This document shows, one piece after another, positions 23,985-33,833 of a stretch of DNA of 64,000 bases. Under the pieces are notes generated by a model. It worked only from the letters and a program-made list of their open reading frames with translations. It was not told the DNA's origin and searched no databases. The stretch's first letter is position 1; the number at the start of each line of letters is the position of its first letter. The stretch is from SZUA-365 sp049663345 (GTDB taxonomy: Bacteria; Bacteroidota; Ignavibacteria; SZUA-365): the NCBI GenBank assembly GCA_049663345.1, contig JBATDG010000038.1, positions 16,030 through 80,029 on the forward strand, given 5' to 3'. The translations under genes and the position numbers were made by a program.

Positions 23985-26900
23985 TTACCGGGTCTGTACC
24001 TCGGCGATGATCGTCTTCAACTCGGCCTCGGTCAGATCGCGGGGTTGCCATTCCTTGACCTTCTTGACCTTGCCGCCTTTACTTTTCTTCTCCACTTCGG
24101 TTTCGTGCCAGAGGCGTTCATCCAGGTCGTGAGCGATAGCGTAGCTGCGATCCTTGTGGCTGGCGCGCACGACGCGATCGGGCCAGACTGAGAGTGCCAG
24201 ATGAGCCCAATCGTACTCACCAGCCTCTAATTTCTCCCAGGTCTCTTTGAGGGTCTTTTGCCACTTCGGCAATCGGAAGAGTTGCCACAGTGGCGCAGCC
24301 GTGATCTGGACGCCGTCGTTCAGGTTCGGTTTCCAGAACCGGGCAATCCGCAGCAGCTCATCCCTGAAGTCCTTCAGTTCCAGTTCGAGATTGCTCAGCC
24401 GCTCCAGATCTTTCTCCTCGAAAGATGAACGCACAGTCTTCGTGCGCAACCTGGCGGCATCGTCGACCACTTGTTTCAGCTTGGGCTCAAGGAAGTCGAT
24501 GACGCAGGTGTACAGGGTTTGGTCGGTCAAGCGGTGGTAATAGAGCCAAAGGGTGTAGCTTCCGGACCTGGTGGAGAGCGGCCAGTAGATCGGGGCCTGG
24601 CGGCGGCTCTTCGAGTAGCGTCTCAAGTGGTCGGCGAAAAAGCCGGCGGGCCGACGGAACCAGCCGCGCAGGGTCGGTACTCCGAGCAGCGCGCAGGCTT
24701 CGTTCTCCAACGCATCGGCGCGATCGTGCCAGAGCACGGTGAGAGCGGCGTGGACGCGGCGCTCGAGGTCGAGCGGGTGCTCCGGGTCGTCCACGAGGAT
24801 GCCGTCCCAAGGTACTTCAAGCGGGTATCGGCCCTCGGCCCAAAGCAGGCGGCCTGCTTCGGTCGAAAGCGGCAGGCCGTCGTCGCCTTGGAGCATTCCG
24901 GGCGGGCAGGTCGGCAGCGGCTCAAACGGGTCCGGCAACTCTGGGGCTGGCCGCTCACCCGTAGCATACCGGATGTCCCAGCGGCCAAAGGCACTGCCGA
25001 GAGCGACCGACAATTCATCTTCCGCCGCCGATAGATGTAACTCGCTCCACAAATCCATCGCCCCGAACTCCATGATGATACGCTCAGGATGAACGCCAAA
25101 AATGTGGCAAAGCAATTCAAGCCGTCGGTTCGCTATGTAAGTCTTTTTTGTCAACTGCCGTCGCGGTCCGTGTCGTTTCAATGCTTCAGCGACCAACTTC
25201 TCGTCGGCTAACAACATCACCGCTCTGTCCAATTTAACTTTGGCATTAGGATAAGACGTTGGCAGGGGACCATGAAGATGGGCGAGCAGTTCGTCGGAAA
25301 ACCCGAAGAACGATTGTGCTGCCCGGTCCGCACGCTCACTCAGTTCAAGCAGCTCAAGAGCAATCCTAAAATCCGTTGCAACGATTGCTGCCGCATAGCT
25401 CTTGAGCGAGAGTCGCCTTCCTGCGGCCAAATGGAAGTTGAGCGACGTCTCCTCAGCTGCGGCCACTTGGTAGGCTAACCGTACACATTTCTCCCCAAGT
25501 TCCTGCGCGTCACGGCTATTAACGTCGGTTGGGAGCGGCAAAGCGTTTACCAAACCAGTTCTGTATGTATTCGCAGCCGAGCCAGAAACAGAGTTGTCTC
25601 CAGAACACACAAATGCATCGACGATGATTTTGAAAGCTCGTGAAAAAGCCCCTGCCAAATAACCATATGCTTGTTCGTGGTTCACAAAGAGTAGTGCTTG
25701 ACCGGAGGCAGTAAAGACACAACCTGCGGGCAGAATTCGTGGACAAAAATCGCTCGCCGTTCGTGCAGGGAACGTTAGGCCTGGGCAGAAATAATCCTCG
25801 TGGCTGTTCATCCAAGGAGTCCAATCCGGCGAACCCTGAGTCTCCATCCGCTTCGCAGCCAGATATGCTTTGAGCCGCGTCCCTTCGGACATCCAATCAA
25901 CACAAAGATGGAGGTTATCAAAGTAAGGGGCGTACTCTCCACCCTTCGCCAAAACCGGCCATCTCCCTCGTGAGGAAACACTGCCTAGAGGCACCTCCCA
26001 AGCCAATCGCATAAACTGAAAATCGTCGGTTGTCTGAACGCCGTGTTTTGTGGCCGCTTGGATGCTGTCAAGCGTGCCGGTTTCCTTGATCGTCACGGAG
26101 ACATCGGGCGGCAGCCAATATGCCATGATTGACATTGGCAACACTCGCATAGTTTCTAATGGCGTCAAGAACGCCCGTATTCCCTGTCCGTTGCCCCGCT
26201 GAGAAAAAAATGCGTCAACCGATCCTCCTTTGTCAGTCGCCTCAAGTGCCCTTAAGAACCAGCCATACTCCGACGGTTGGTGTTGCAAAACGTATGCGCA
26301 TGTTTCTACCAATGCATCATCCAATACGCCGATACCTAGATCGAGAAGAACCCTGACCGGTCTTGACGATAACAAGACATCCTTTCGCCATTCATCGAAC
26401 GACCCTCCCGCAAGAAATGTGCGTGAGGTGAGTGCTCCAAGTTGGCCTCCTTTAACAAGTCGCTGCGAGAAGCTGTCAACGAATGCGAGACCTATATCAG
26501 ATTTGAATGAGCCGTAGTGCAGATCGAAATAGCTGCTGCTTGGTTCGGAACGTCTTCCGAACGGCGGGTTCATCACCACCACGTCATATCGTTTACGACA
26601 AACATCGATGAAGGCGAAGCCCTGCGCAGCGTCATTTGCAAAGAGACGGCGCTGTAATCCGCCGCCGTTCTCAGTCTGCTCGGCGTAGGCTTCGAGCGCG
26701 TCGTAAATCCGCTGCTCGGCACGCTCCCAAAACTGTTCATCGGTGATGCCGGAGAGGTCGAGGCGAAGTTCACCTTGGACCACCTTTTCACTGGACGTGG
26801 CAAAAAGGGAGACTTGTTCGGCCTTGGGGCTTTGTTTCCAGAGCCGCTTGGCGTCGGCGATGGCGGTGCGGATTTCCTCCTCGATGCGGAGGAGGGAGCC

Positions 26901-28373
26901 AGCCTCGCCGGCGAGGGTCATGCGGTCGAAAATCGTTTCCAGCAGGAAGGCAAAGGCGGGACGCTCGCCGACAGGAAACTGCTGCTCGACGAATTCGCGG
27001 AGCAGCTCCTTTTCGCCCGGCATGGGTTCGGCGCAGACGAGGTTCGAGCGGGTAATGCGGGGCCGGTCGGCGAGCTTCACGCCGGCTTGGTGCCAGGCAC
27101 GCTGGGCACGCAGCCAGAGCGAAAGCCCGGCGATTTGCGCTGCACGTGGGTCGATGTCGATGCCGTGGAGGTTGCGCTCGATGATTAGCTTGGGCACTTC
27201 ACGAAGGAAGGCAGCTTTATCGGAAAAGGTGGCGACGAACGTAACGAAGGGCGCAAAGGTCTCGGCGGCTTTCACAGCGTCGTCCGGACTGTGCGCGATT
27301 TCCCACGCTTCGTCGTAGATGACGTTGAAGAGGTCGAAGGCGTAGAGGCCGAAATGCATGGAACCGCACGCCGGATCGAGCAGCCTGATTTCGCGCGGGT
27401 CTTTGAGCGGACGATGTGGAATGTGGACCGGCTGTCGGAGGAGATCTTCCTGCGAAAGATTTTCTCCACCTTCCGCCTCAATGCCGGCAGCGCTCTCGGG
27501 CGCAGACTCGCCCGGTTTCAGAAAAATCTCTGTCGGCCGGCGGACAAGGTAGCGGCATTGGTTGCGCAGGACGGTCTCGCCGCGCGTCATCTCATACCAG
27601 ATGCGCCCCAGTGTATTGTCGGTGAGGAATTCGACGACGTAACGTGGGGTGAAGAATTGGTTGCGCACTGCCAGCTCGCGGCTGTTGCGCGGGGCGGAGG
27701 ATTCCTCGCGCATCTTCTTCCGCTCGGTATCGGAATTGAAGTACTGGTAGAGCCATCCAATGGTCTCATCCTCGCTCCACAAGGCGGCAATCTCATCCAG
27801 ATTGATCTGTGCAAGGACATCCAGCAGCGCCGTTTCACGAGGGAATAACCGGCCTTTCGGACTGAACCTGTCGAAGAGGACCGCAAGATCCACGGCAAAC
27901 TCATCGAACACGCTGAACAAAAAAATGCGGTACGCTGCCCCCGTCTCACCCAGGGCCGCGTTGGTCAAATGCTGGTAGAGCTGAAAGCCCTTCGACTGAT
28001 AGCCCTGTCCAATAGACTCGATGAGGAGGCCGCGCGCCTCGGCCATACGCAGGGCGCAGAGGCGGTTGAGCACCGTGAAGGCCTGCTCGCGAACGATGCG
28101 GTCAATCACGTCCTGGCGCGCCTTCTTCGCCTTGGCGAGTGTGGCAATGTCGGCCGAAGCGAGGTAGTGATCCATCGTGTCGCGAAGCAGCCGGGCCGTT
28201 TCGCGCCGCGCATCGTCAAGATGTGAGAGCCGAGCCAGATCCGTCACCTCGCCGGTTTTAGGATCTAGACCATAGTCGTTCTGGAGCTGGCGAGTGAACT
28301 CCTCGGTCAACAGCGAACGGGTGTCGCTGACGAAGCGCGCGAGGCGGTTGCGGGTTGTCTGGTCAAAGGCCAT
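23985..28373 (-). CDS. pglX: BREX adenine-specific DNA methyltransferase PglX
   Basis: 1462 residues. The SAM-binding motif L-L-D-P-A-C-G-S-M-H-F-G-L-Y lies near residue 335 and the N6-adenine catalytic motif N-P-P-F near 600 (V-V-M-N-P-P-F-G-R-R-S). The N-terminus D-T-R-S-L-L-T-E-E-F-T-R-Q-L-Q-N-D-Y-G-L is typical of BREX PglX. PglX methylates a non-palindromic site to mark self DNA and is also needed for phage restriction. The C-terminal half contains the target-recognition region. It is longer than the common type 1 PglX (about 1200 residues). The ATG follows the PIN-like gene by 3 bases. Confidence 0.93.
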   Translation of the reverse strand: MAFDQTTRNRLARFVSDTRSLLTEEFTRQLQNDYGLDPKTGEVTDLARLSHLDDARRETARLLRDTMDHYLASADIATLAKAKKARQDVIDRIVREQAFTVLNRLCALRMAEARGLLIESIGQGYQSKGFQLYQHLTNAALGETGAAYRIFLFSVFDEFAVDLAVLFDRFSPKGRLFPRETALLDVLAQINLDEIAALWSEDETIGWLYQYFNSDTERKKMREESSAPRNSRELAVRNQFFTPRYVVEFLTDNTLGRIWYEMTRGETVLRNQCRYLVRRPTEIFLKPGESAPESAAGIEAEGGENLSQEDLLRQPVHIPHRPLKDPREIRLLDPACGSMHFGLYAFDLFNVIYDEAWEIAHSPDDAVKAAETFAPFVTFVATFSDKAAFLREVPKLIIERNLHGIDIDPRAAQIAGLSLWLRAQRAWHQAGVKLADRPRITRSNLVCAEPMPGEKELLREFVEQQFPVGERPAFAFLLETIFDRMTLAGEAGSLLRIEEEIRTAIADAKRLWKQSPKAEQVSLFATSSEKVVQGELRLDLSGITDEQFWERAEQRIYDALEAYAEQTENGGGLQRRLFANDAAQGFAFIDVCRKRYDVVVMNPPFGRRSEPSSSYFDLHYGSFKSDIGLAFVDSFSQRLVKGGQLGALTSRTFLAGGSFDEWRKDVLLSSRPVRVLLDLGIGVLDDALVETCAYVLQHQPSEYGWFLRALEATDKGGSVDAFFSQRGNGQGIRAFLTPLETMRVLPMSIMAYWLPPDVSVTIKETGTLDSIQAATKHGVQTTDDFQFMRLAWEVPLGSVSSRGRWPVLAKGGEYAPYFDNLHLCVDWMSEGTRLKAYLAAKRMETQGSPDWTPWMNSHEDYFCPGLTFPARTASDFCPRILPAGCVFTASGQALLFVNHEQAYGYLAGAFSRAFKIIVDAFVCSGDNSVSGSAANTYRTGLVNALPLPTDVNSRDAQELGEKCVRLAYQVAAAEETSLNFHLAAGRRLSLKSYAAAIVATDFRIALELLELSERADRAAQSFFGFSDELLAHLHGPLPTSYPNAKVKLDRAVMLLADEKLVAEALKRHGPRRQLTKKTYIANRRLELLCHIFGVHPERIIMEFGAMDLWSELHLSAAEDELSVALGSAFGRWDIRYATGERPAPELPDPFEPLPTCPPGMLQGDDGLPLSTEAGRLLWAEGRYPLEVPWDGILVDDPEHPLDLERRVHAALTVLWHDRADALENEACALLGVPTLRGWFRRPAGFFADHLRRYSKSRRQAPIYWPLSTRSGSYTLWLYYHRLTDQTLYTCVIDFLEPKLKQVVDDAARLRTKTVRSSFEEKDLERLSNLELELKDFRDELLRIARFWKPNLNDGVQITAAPLWQLFRLPKWQKTLKETWEKLEAGEYDWAHLALSVWPDRVVRASHKDRSYAIAHDLDERLWHETEVEKKSKGGKVKKVKEWQPRDLTEAELKTIIAEVQTR

Positions 28374-28376
28374 AGC

Positions 28377-28862
28377 CTATCGATCTCCCGTGTCGTAGCT
28401 CATCAAATCGTGATCGAGAGACCAAATCAGAACACGTGACATGTTGTGTCGATCGCGGGTCTGCTCCCATTCCTTGATAATTGATAGATCGCTCAAGCTG
28501 ACTCCTTCGCGGGTATGTCGATCTGTCTTATTCCGTTGCGCAAAGTCCGGAAAATCCGCTAACCATGTAAGAAAAACGCTCCTCTCTGGGAAATATGTGG
28601 CTTTATAAGGTGTGTTTCCAGTCAGAGCTTTGTTTACGTCAGAATAAAGCAATTCGGCCCATTTCCTGCGATAGCCTCCACTCTCAATATCGGCAATATG
28701 GTTCCCCGTTTCCCAGATTGTAGCCATAGGCAGCAGGAAATAGTCGCCGTTTTCTATTCGATAATTGAACTGATCAAAAATTGCATCCCGATCTTGGTTG
28801 AAACCGGGCACATCCAGCACGTTAAGGTAAACCGAGGTGTCCAGCAAGACGATGTCACTCAT
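28377..28862 (-). CDS. PIN-like nuclease candidate, partner of the ATPase inside BREX
   Basis: 161 residues. The acidic PIN pattern is visible: D8 in L-L-D-T-S-V-Y-L-N, E51 in T-I-W-E-T-G-N-H-I, D125 in L-S-D-L-S-I-I-K, and D150/D152 in W-S-L-D-H-D-L. This matches the four-acid metal site of PIN RNases. It begins within the last 8 bases of the ATPase gene and ends 3 bases before pglX, so it is tightly coupled. An ABC-type ATPase followed by a small nuclease between brxC and pglX repeats the layout of PARIS (ariA, ariB) in enterobacterial BREX loci. AriB, however, is a TOPRIM protein. It is possibly a toxin released when the ATPase senses an anti-BREX protein; this is inference. Confidence 0.65.
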   Translation of the reverse strand: MSDIVLLDTSVYLNVLDVPGFNQDRDAIFDQFNYRIENGDYFLLPMATIWETGNHIADIESGGYRRKWAELLYSDVNKALTGNTPYKATYFPERSVFLTWLADFPDFAQRNKTDRHTREGVSLSDLSIIKEWEQTRDRHNMSRVLIWSLDHDLMSYDTGDR

Positions 28863-30186
28863 TGCCGGTCTCCTCGCGCATATTCTTAAGCCATAGAAGA
28901 GCGCTCTCTTTGCGGGCCTCGCCGGTCGGATGGTGTTTAACGAAGCGCTCCAACGTACCGGATGTCATTAGACGCCCGAGTGAGCCTTGAGAGATCAATT
29001 CTGGATAGTCGGGTACCTCGGCCAGGCGGACGAGTCGGCTGCTACCATCCCTCGGGTCGCGATAGCAGAATACTACATCCGGAATGGCTGCATCCGGCAG
29101 GGCATCCAGCATAGCGGGATTGTGGGTAGAGAGCAGCACTCGCAAAGAACGTGTAGTAGCAATTTGTTGGATTTTTGCAAGCAGGTGCTTTGCGCGACTG
29201 GGATGAACCCCATTATCGATTTCTTCTATTACCACAAGGCTACCTTTAGGGGCGGAAAGCATCGCGGCGGCAATTGCTAGCACCCTCAAGGTACCGTCTG
29301 ACAACAAAGAGGCATCATATTCCTTAGCCTGGCCACCAAACGTCTCGGTAAGTGTGACCATTACGCCTCCACGAGGTTCCTTCAGAAATGACAGCCCCGC
29401 AATGTCTTGTTCAGGAAGACTCTGGATGAACTCGAGAATAACTTTGCGGTTCTCCACGAATGGACTGCGATCAGCGTCATTTTCTTCCCCCCAGAGATTG
29501 TAGAGCACAGCTGAGAGATTGCGCCCGTTTCCTTGGAGTGTCGCATCCGATGGGAACGAGTAGTCACGCATCTGCACCGGAACCGGATCAAGAAACATCA
29601 TCGAGGAAAGCCATGATTCCAATTGCTTCACAACCGGGGGAATCCGTTCACGAGATGCCTTGTGCCCGGATTCGAAGGTTGCGGGACTGACGAGTTGGGA
29701 AAAAATCGCCATTTGGTCGGAGCAGGTCACATGGGGTTTGTTGCGCCCTCTGGCGAAATTATTGTACTCTACCCCGACATCCGTGCCCTGACCAGTCGAT
29801 GGCTGGCTCAGGCTGTAAAGAGGGACAATGGCACCGGCGTGATTTAATGATTCCGAAGTGATGTGGAGTCCATCCGCCCGCCGTCTTATCGTCATCGACA
29901 GCCGGTTCCATTCGGATGCGCTGGTTTCAACACCCAGCGTAAATGATTCGGCGCGTTGCCAAGCCAGGGTTTCCACTGTACCGCGCAACACATTATCACC
30001 GCTTTGTACCGCGAACTGAATCGCCGACAGACGCTGCCCATTCGCAAGCCAGCACAGTAACTGCACCCCTTCAATCGCATTACTCTTGCCGGATGCATTG
30101 GCCCCGATTAACACCGTGAGTGGTGCCAATGGTAATTTGGCTCCTTGATAGCTTTTAAAATCATTGAAGGTGATGGCGGTCAGCAT
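28855..30186 (-). CDS. ABC-type (AAA_15/AAA_21, OLD/RecF-like) ATPase inside BREX
   Basis: 443 residues. Walker A G-A-N-A-S-G-K-S-N (28-36) follows F-N-D-F-K-S-Y-Q. A signature-like L-S-D-G-T-L-R-V-L-A-I-A, the Walker B L-V-V-I-E-E-I-D-N-G-V-H-P-S-R and the switch histidine L-L-S-T-H-N-P-A-M-L-D come in the C-terminal half, with a long insertion between them. This is the AAA_21/SMC-like fold used by OLD, GajA, PtuA and the PARIS sensor AriA. There is no TOPRIM domain in this chain, so a nuclease must be separate, and the adjacent PIN-like gene would fit. It overlaps brxC by 7 bases and the PIN-like gene by 8. Confidence 0.8.
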   Translation of the reverse strand: MLTAITFNDFKSYQGAKLPLAPLTVLIGANASGKSNAIEGVQLLCWLANGQRLSAIQFAVQSGDNVLRGTVETLAWQRAESFTLGVETSASEWNRLSMTIRRRADGLHITSESLNHAGAIVPLYSLSQPSTGQGTDVGVEYNNFARGRNKPHVTCSDQMAIFSQLVSPATFESGHKASRERIPPVVKQLESWLSSMMFLDPVPVQMRDYSFPSDATLQGNGRNLSAVLYNLWGEENDADRSPFVENRKVILEFIQSLPEQDIAGLSFLKEPRGGVMVTLTETFGGQAKEYDASLLSDGTLRVLAIAAAMLSAPKGSLVVIEEIDNGVHPSRAKHLLAKIQQIATTRSLRVLLSTHNPAMLDALPDAAIPDVVFCYRDPRDGSSRLVRLAEVPDYPELISQGSLGRLMTSGTLERFVKHHPTGEARKESALLWLKNMREETGNE

Positions 30187-33100
30187 GTCGGATTACCCTC
30201 GATCTTAATAGTCACTTCGATGTCGCTGTAGATGGCCAGCTCTGCCCTTAATGCCTGCAGGGAACGGATCAGCGCTTCCAAGTCGGCGGTGTTCTTGATG
30301 GTGGCCGGAATGTTGATGCTGCGCGTAAGCCGGGTCTGCCCAGACTTATTCGCTTCCTTGCGCTCCTCGTCTAGCCGGGCCAGTTGACGCTCACGGGCGA
30401 TCTTGACAACCCCATCACGGACGGCAGCTACCTGGGCCCGCAGGTCAAAGGACTGGTTCAGGAGTTGCTTTATTCCGGCCAGGTCGTCGGTGCTATCCAC
30501 CTTGATGCTCTCCACCTGGTTAAGCACCTCCGAACGCTCGTCCTGGCCAAGCTCGTCCCATTGCGGCAAGCGTAGTAACTCGTCGGCGGTCTCATACAGG
30601 GTGTGTTTCTGGGCTTCAACCATGGCGACAGCGGCATCTCGGGTGCGGATCTTGATCGTGGTCAGCGCGGTATTCAGATCGGCTGCCTGGGTGTAAAAGT
30701 CTACCTGACTTAGGCGCTGGGCAACTTGGATCAACTCCTCAGCTAAGTCATGGCGAAGCTGCCCGGGCACGCCTGAATCGGGCAGCACTTCAATCTCGCG
30801 GCGATGCTGCTGCAGATCGCGAATGGTCGCGTCGAGACCGTTCTTCAGGGCACGGTCTACCTCGGTGGCCCACTTCAAACCACGGTAGAGCGGGGACTCC
30901 TCGGCACCAAGCCGCTGTGGTGCATCGGAAGCATCCGTCAAAAGAATGTCCGTCAACTCCTGATTCAGCGAACGCACGACATCCGCGCCGGGTAGGCCGA
31001 GGACGTCGAGTCGCTCGGCCAGCGGTCCGAACTGGTGCTGAAACTTCGGGAGCTGCTTGGTGGCGGTCTTGCTGATCTCGTCTTCCAGCGGGATGACCGT
31101 GTCACCCACCAGGTCGGTCAGGCGCGTAGCCGCCAAGGCCAGGACTTCATTGGATGGGCGCTCGTCCCGCAGGGAGATGCCAACGGTCTTGAATGAGATG
31201 TTGGTGCGGAGCGCGTCAATGGCCTGCTGTCCGTTGACCGTAACCTCGCGACCAGACACTTTGAGCTTGATCTCTCCCGCTACTAACATGGCGGCGACCA
31301 GGTAGCGCAGCGTGTCTTGGGACCACCCGAAGGGCGCGTCTGTGAAGAAGTCGATCATTCGTTTGCCCTCAACCGACCCGTGCCGGTTGATGTAGTCACG
31401 GATGCTGACAATGGCCTTGTGGTCGGTCATGATGTGAGGCGTACCGCTGGTAACCTGAACGAGACCCAGCGGATCGACCATGGATGTAACAGCCTTCAGG
31501 TTGCCGACACGCAAGAACTTCTCGGCCAGCGTGGTTTCAGCACGAACCGGGGCCTCGCCGTAGCGATCAAAGACCTGCTCGGCAACTTCCGCGAGGTGCT
31601 TTTTTACGGCCACAATTAGATCGTGGTCGACACTGGCCACTGCCGTTGTCTGGCTCCGGAAAATGAATGAACCTTGGACCAGGCTGCGCTTGAGCAGATG
31701 CTCGAGTTCGCCGGTCAATTTGGTGGCGCGGTCGGTTTGTGCTGCGCAGTACTCCTTGACCTCCGCATCTGGGTCGTTGCGGTGGCGCTGGGCGACCTCC
31801 CGGCAACGGTAGATTTCCGCAACCTTATCTTCAGCCTCCTGGGAAGTACGTCCCAAAAGGTAGATGGTGTTCTGGGCGCTACGCTGGCGCGATTCCTCGA
31901 CGAGGCGCGTCCGGGCCGTGTCATAATCATTGGCGGCAACGTACTCGACCATGGTTTGAATCGTCTCTCGCTCGCCCGCCAAGCTCGACATCATGGAACC
32001 CACCACTGTCTTCAAGCCGGACGTGACAGCAAGCGAGCCGTGCAGCCGCGCGGAAGGTAATGGACTGAATGCGTCGCGAAGCGCTTCGTTCTGAATCCGC
32101 CGGGTCTCGGTGCTCCGTAGAGGAATTTGGCCACGCTCCTGGTCGATGTCGTTTAGTTTTTCGCTAAAGAAGCACAGGTTGCCGTCCTTTTCTCCAAAGG
32201 GGACGATGCCGTCCGCGATAAGTTCGGCGATTGCGGCATCGACTTTGTCCCGCTGAGAGGGTGCGTCAATGGCCGGGTGCATCAAGCTGCATACGTTCTG
32301 CGCCGTCACCGGCATGTTGCCCAACACCTGCAGCACAGCCACCGTCTTCGCTACCTCCTGGTGAAGCTGCGAATTGGGGAAGCGGATTATCACCTTACCG
32401 ACGGCTTGGTGGATGGATAGGAAGGCTCGTCGGATGTCTTTCTCCAGCACATCGTAAAGAGTGACCGTGGTCGCCAGCCAGCCCACAGGCCTGTTGGCAA
32501 CGGGTTCTTGATCGTCGGGCCCTTCAACCAGGATGTCCTGGATAACCTTGATCGCTGAGCGCAGGCCGATCCCACCAGTGGACTTCGCTAGGGCACCCAG
32601 AAGATGAAGCAGAATGTCAAAGTGTGCGGTCAGGAATGGATATAGATTGACGAACGTCTCCTTGTCGAAGTCCGAGTCGTAGTAGCGCGCGTCCTGTAGC
32701 TTGGTGTTGTGCCGCAGCCCTTGGCCATGTTTGTCAAAGAGGTCTTCGATGGACGCCTTGCCGTCCGGGGACTTGCCGAGGAGCCTCCGATAGCAGATTT
32801 CCTTGATGTCTCTGGATTCAAGGTCAATCTGAATGGGGAAGCGATCCTTGAGCTTGTGCAATTGGGGCGAGTTCAGTGCCGCACGGGGATCGTCCTCGGT
32901 CAGCGTCTGCTGGGCCGTGCCGATGATCCAGGCATTGCCACCGCCGATAGCCTTCAAATTTTTCGCTAATCCGTCAAGGTTCAATATCAGATTTTGTCGC
33001 GAGCCGACATACTGTCCTACCTCGTCGATAATGAAGACCACGAAATCCTTGCCGGTCGTCTCGCGGACAATGTCGAGCATCTCCTTGACGCGCTCGTTCT

Positions 33101-33818
33101 CGAAGCGCACGAAGTCGGCGGTCTCCGTGCTGAATGCGGTAGGCGACTTGAAGAGCTGGGGATACATCTCGTGCGCGATTTCGGGAATCAAGCTGTCGAT
33201 AACCAGCGGGTCGTTCTGGACCTCCTTCCAGGAAGCGCCAATGTCTTGCTGAATGCGCATGGTGAACTCGTCATAGCGTCCGTCCTTCTGCATCCGGCGT
33301 TCAAACGCTGCGACCTTGAGGTTTCGCGAGTAGCCAGCCCACTGGAGAACCTTGTAGTAGAGAACGGTGGACACGTCCTCCATGGTAGCCCCCGCGAGCA
33401 TTTCACTGGCGAGGTCGAGCAGGACAACCGCGGCCGGATGCCTACTAGCGAGTGTCGCCAACTGGGCTCGGGTTGTTGCCTTGTTGAGCCGATCCTGAAG
33501 ATACTTAAGAAACGGCGTGCCTTCGATGGTGACGCTCTCGTCTAAGGCCAGCCCCAGGTATTTTGTAAATGAACTCTTGCCCGATCCATAGAAACCGGAG
33601 ACCCAGACGCCGACTTCATTCTCGCCACCCATTTCCATGGCGGCTTGCATGCGGGTGATTAAGCGCTCAAATTGGTCTTCGATGCTGTCGGTAAAGATGT
33701 ACTCGGTGATTTCGGCCTTCAGCCGGGCCTCTTGCGAGGCGCTGTAGGTAATGACCTTCTCAATTGTCCGGTAGATGTCCTTGGCCGGATCGAAGAGTTG
33801 TTTGATTTGAGTGGACAT
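30180..33818 (-). CDS. brxC: BREX P-loop protein BrxC
   Basis: 1212 residues, the usual size. Walker A G-F-Y-G-S-G-K-S-S at 75-83 and a Walker B-type V-V-F-I-I-D-E-V-G-Q-Y near 258-268 mark the ATPase part. The opening I-K-Q-L-F-D-P-A-K-D-I-Y-R-T-I-E-K-V is typical of BrxC/PglY. BrxC is a large ATPase essential for BREX activity, thought to couple phage sensing to DNA methylation or exclusion. The start is fixed by GGAGG ten bases before the ATG at 33818. Long helical stretches fill the C-terminal half. It follows brxB by 15 bases and overlaps the ATPase gene by 7. Confidence 0.93.
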   Translation of the reverse strand: MSTQIKQLFDPAKDIYRTIEKVITYSASQEARLKAEITEYIFTDSIEDQFERLITRMQAAMEMGGENEVGVWVSGFYGSGKSSFTKYLGLALDESVTIEGTPFLKYLQDRLNKATTRAQLATLASRHPAAVVLLDLASEMLAGATMEDVSTVLYYKVLQWAGYSRNLKVAAFERRMQKDGRYDEFTMRIQQDIGASWKEVQNDPLVIDSLIPEIAHEMYPQLFKSPTAFSTETADFVRFENERVKEMLDIVRETTGKDFVVFIIDEVGQYVGSRQNLILNLDGLAKNLKAIGGGNAWIIGTAQQTLTEDDPRAALNSPQLHKLKDRFPIQIDLESRDIKEICYRRLLGKSPDGKASIEDLFDKHGQGLRHNTKLQDARYYDSDFDKETFVNLYPFLTAHFDILLHLLGALAKSTGGIGLRSAIKVIQDILVEGPDDQEPVANRPVGWLATTVTLYDVLEKDIRRAFLSIHQAVGKVIIRFPNSQLHQEVAKTVAVLQVLGNMPVTAQNVCSLMHPAIDAPSQRDKVDAAIAELIADGIVPFGEKDGNLCFFSEKLNDIDQERGQIPLRSTETRRIQNEALRDAFSPLPSARLHGSLAVTSGLKTVVGSMMSSLAGERETIQTMVEYVAANDYDTARTRLVEESRQRSAQNTIYLLGRTSQEAEDKVAEIYRCREVAQRHRNDPDAEVKEYCAAQTDRATKLTGELEHLLKRSLVQGSFIFRSQTTAVASVDHDLIVAVKKHLAEVAEQVFDRYGEAPVRAETTLAEKFLRVGNLKAVTSMVDPLGLVQVTSGTPHIMTDHKAIVSIRDYINRHGSVEGKRMIDFFTDAPFGWSQDTLRYLVAAMLVAGEIKLKVSGREVTVNGQQAIDALRTNISFKTVGISLRDERPSNEVLALAATRLTDLVGDTVIPLEDEISKTATKQLPKFQHQFGPLAERLDVLGLPGADVVRSLNQELTDILLTDASDAPQRLGAEESPLYRGLKWATEVDRALKNGLDATIRDLQQHRREIEVLPDSGVPGQLRHDLAEELIQVAQRLSQVDFYTQAADLNTALTTIKIRTRDAAVAMVEAQKHTLYETADELLRLPQWDELGQDERSEVLNQVESIKVDSTDDLAGIKQLLNQSFDLRAQVAAVRDGVVKIARERQLARLDEERKEANKSGQTRLTRSINIPATIKNTADLEALIRSLQALRAELAIYSDIEVTIKIEGNPTC

Positions 33819-33833
33819 ATAAAAATTCCTCCG

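Noticed and set aside
24471..25034. Long plus-strand frames inside pglX and other GC-rich minus-strand genes
   Set aside because: They are antisense shadows of well-supported genes and show low-complexity composition (R, G, A rich) without motifs.
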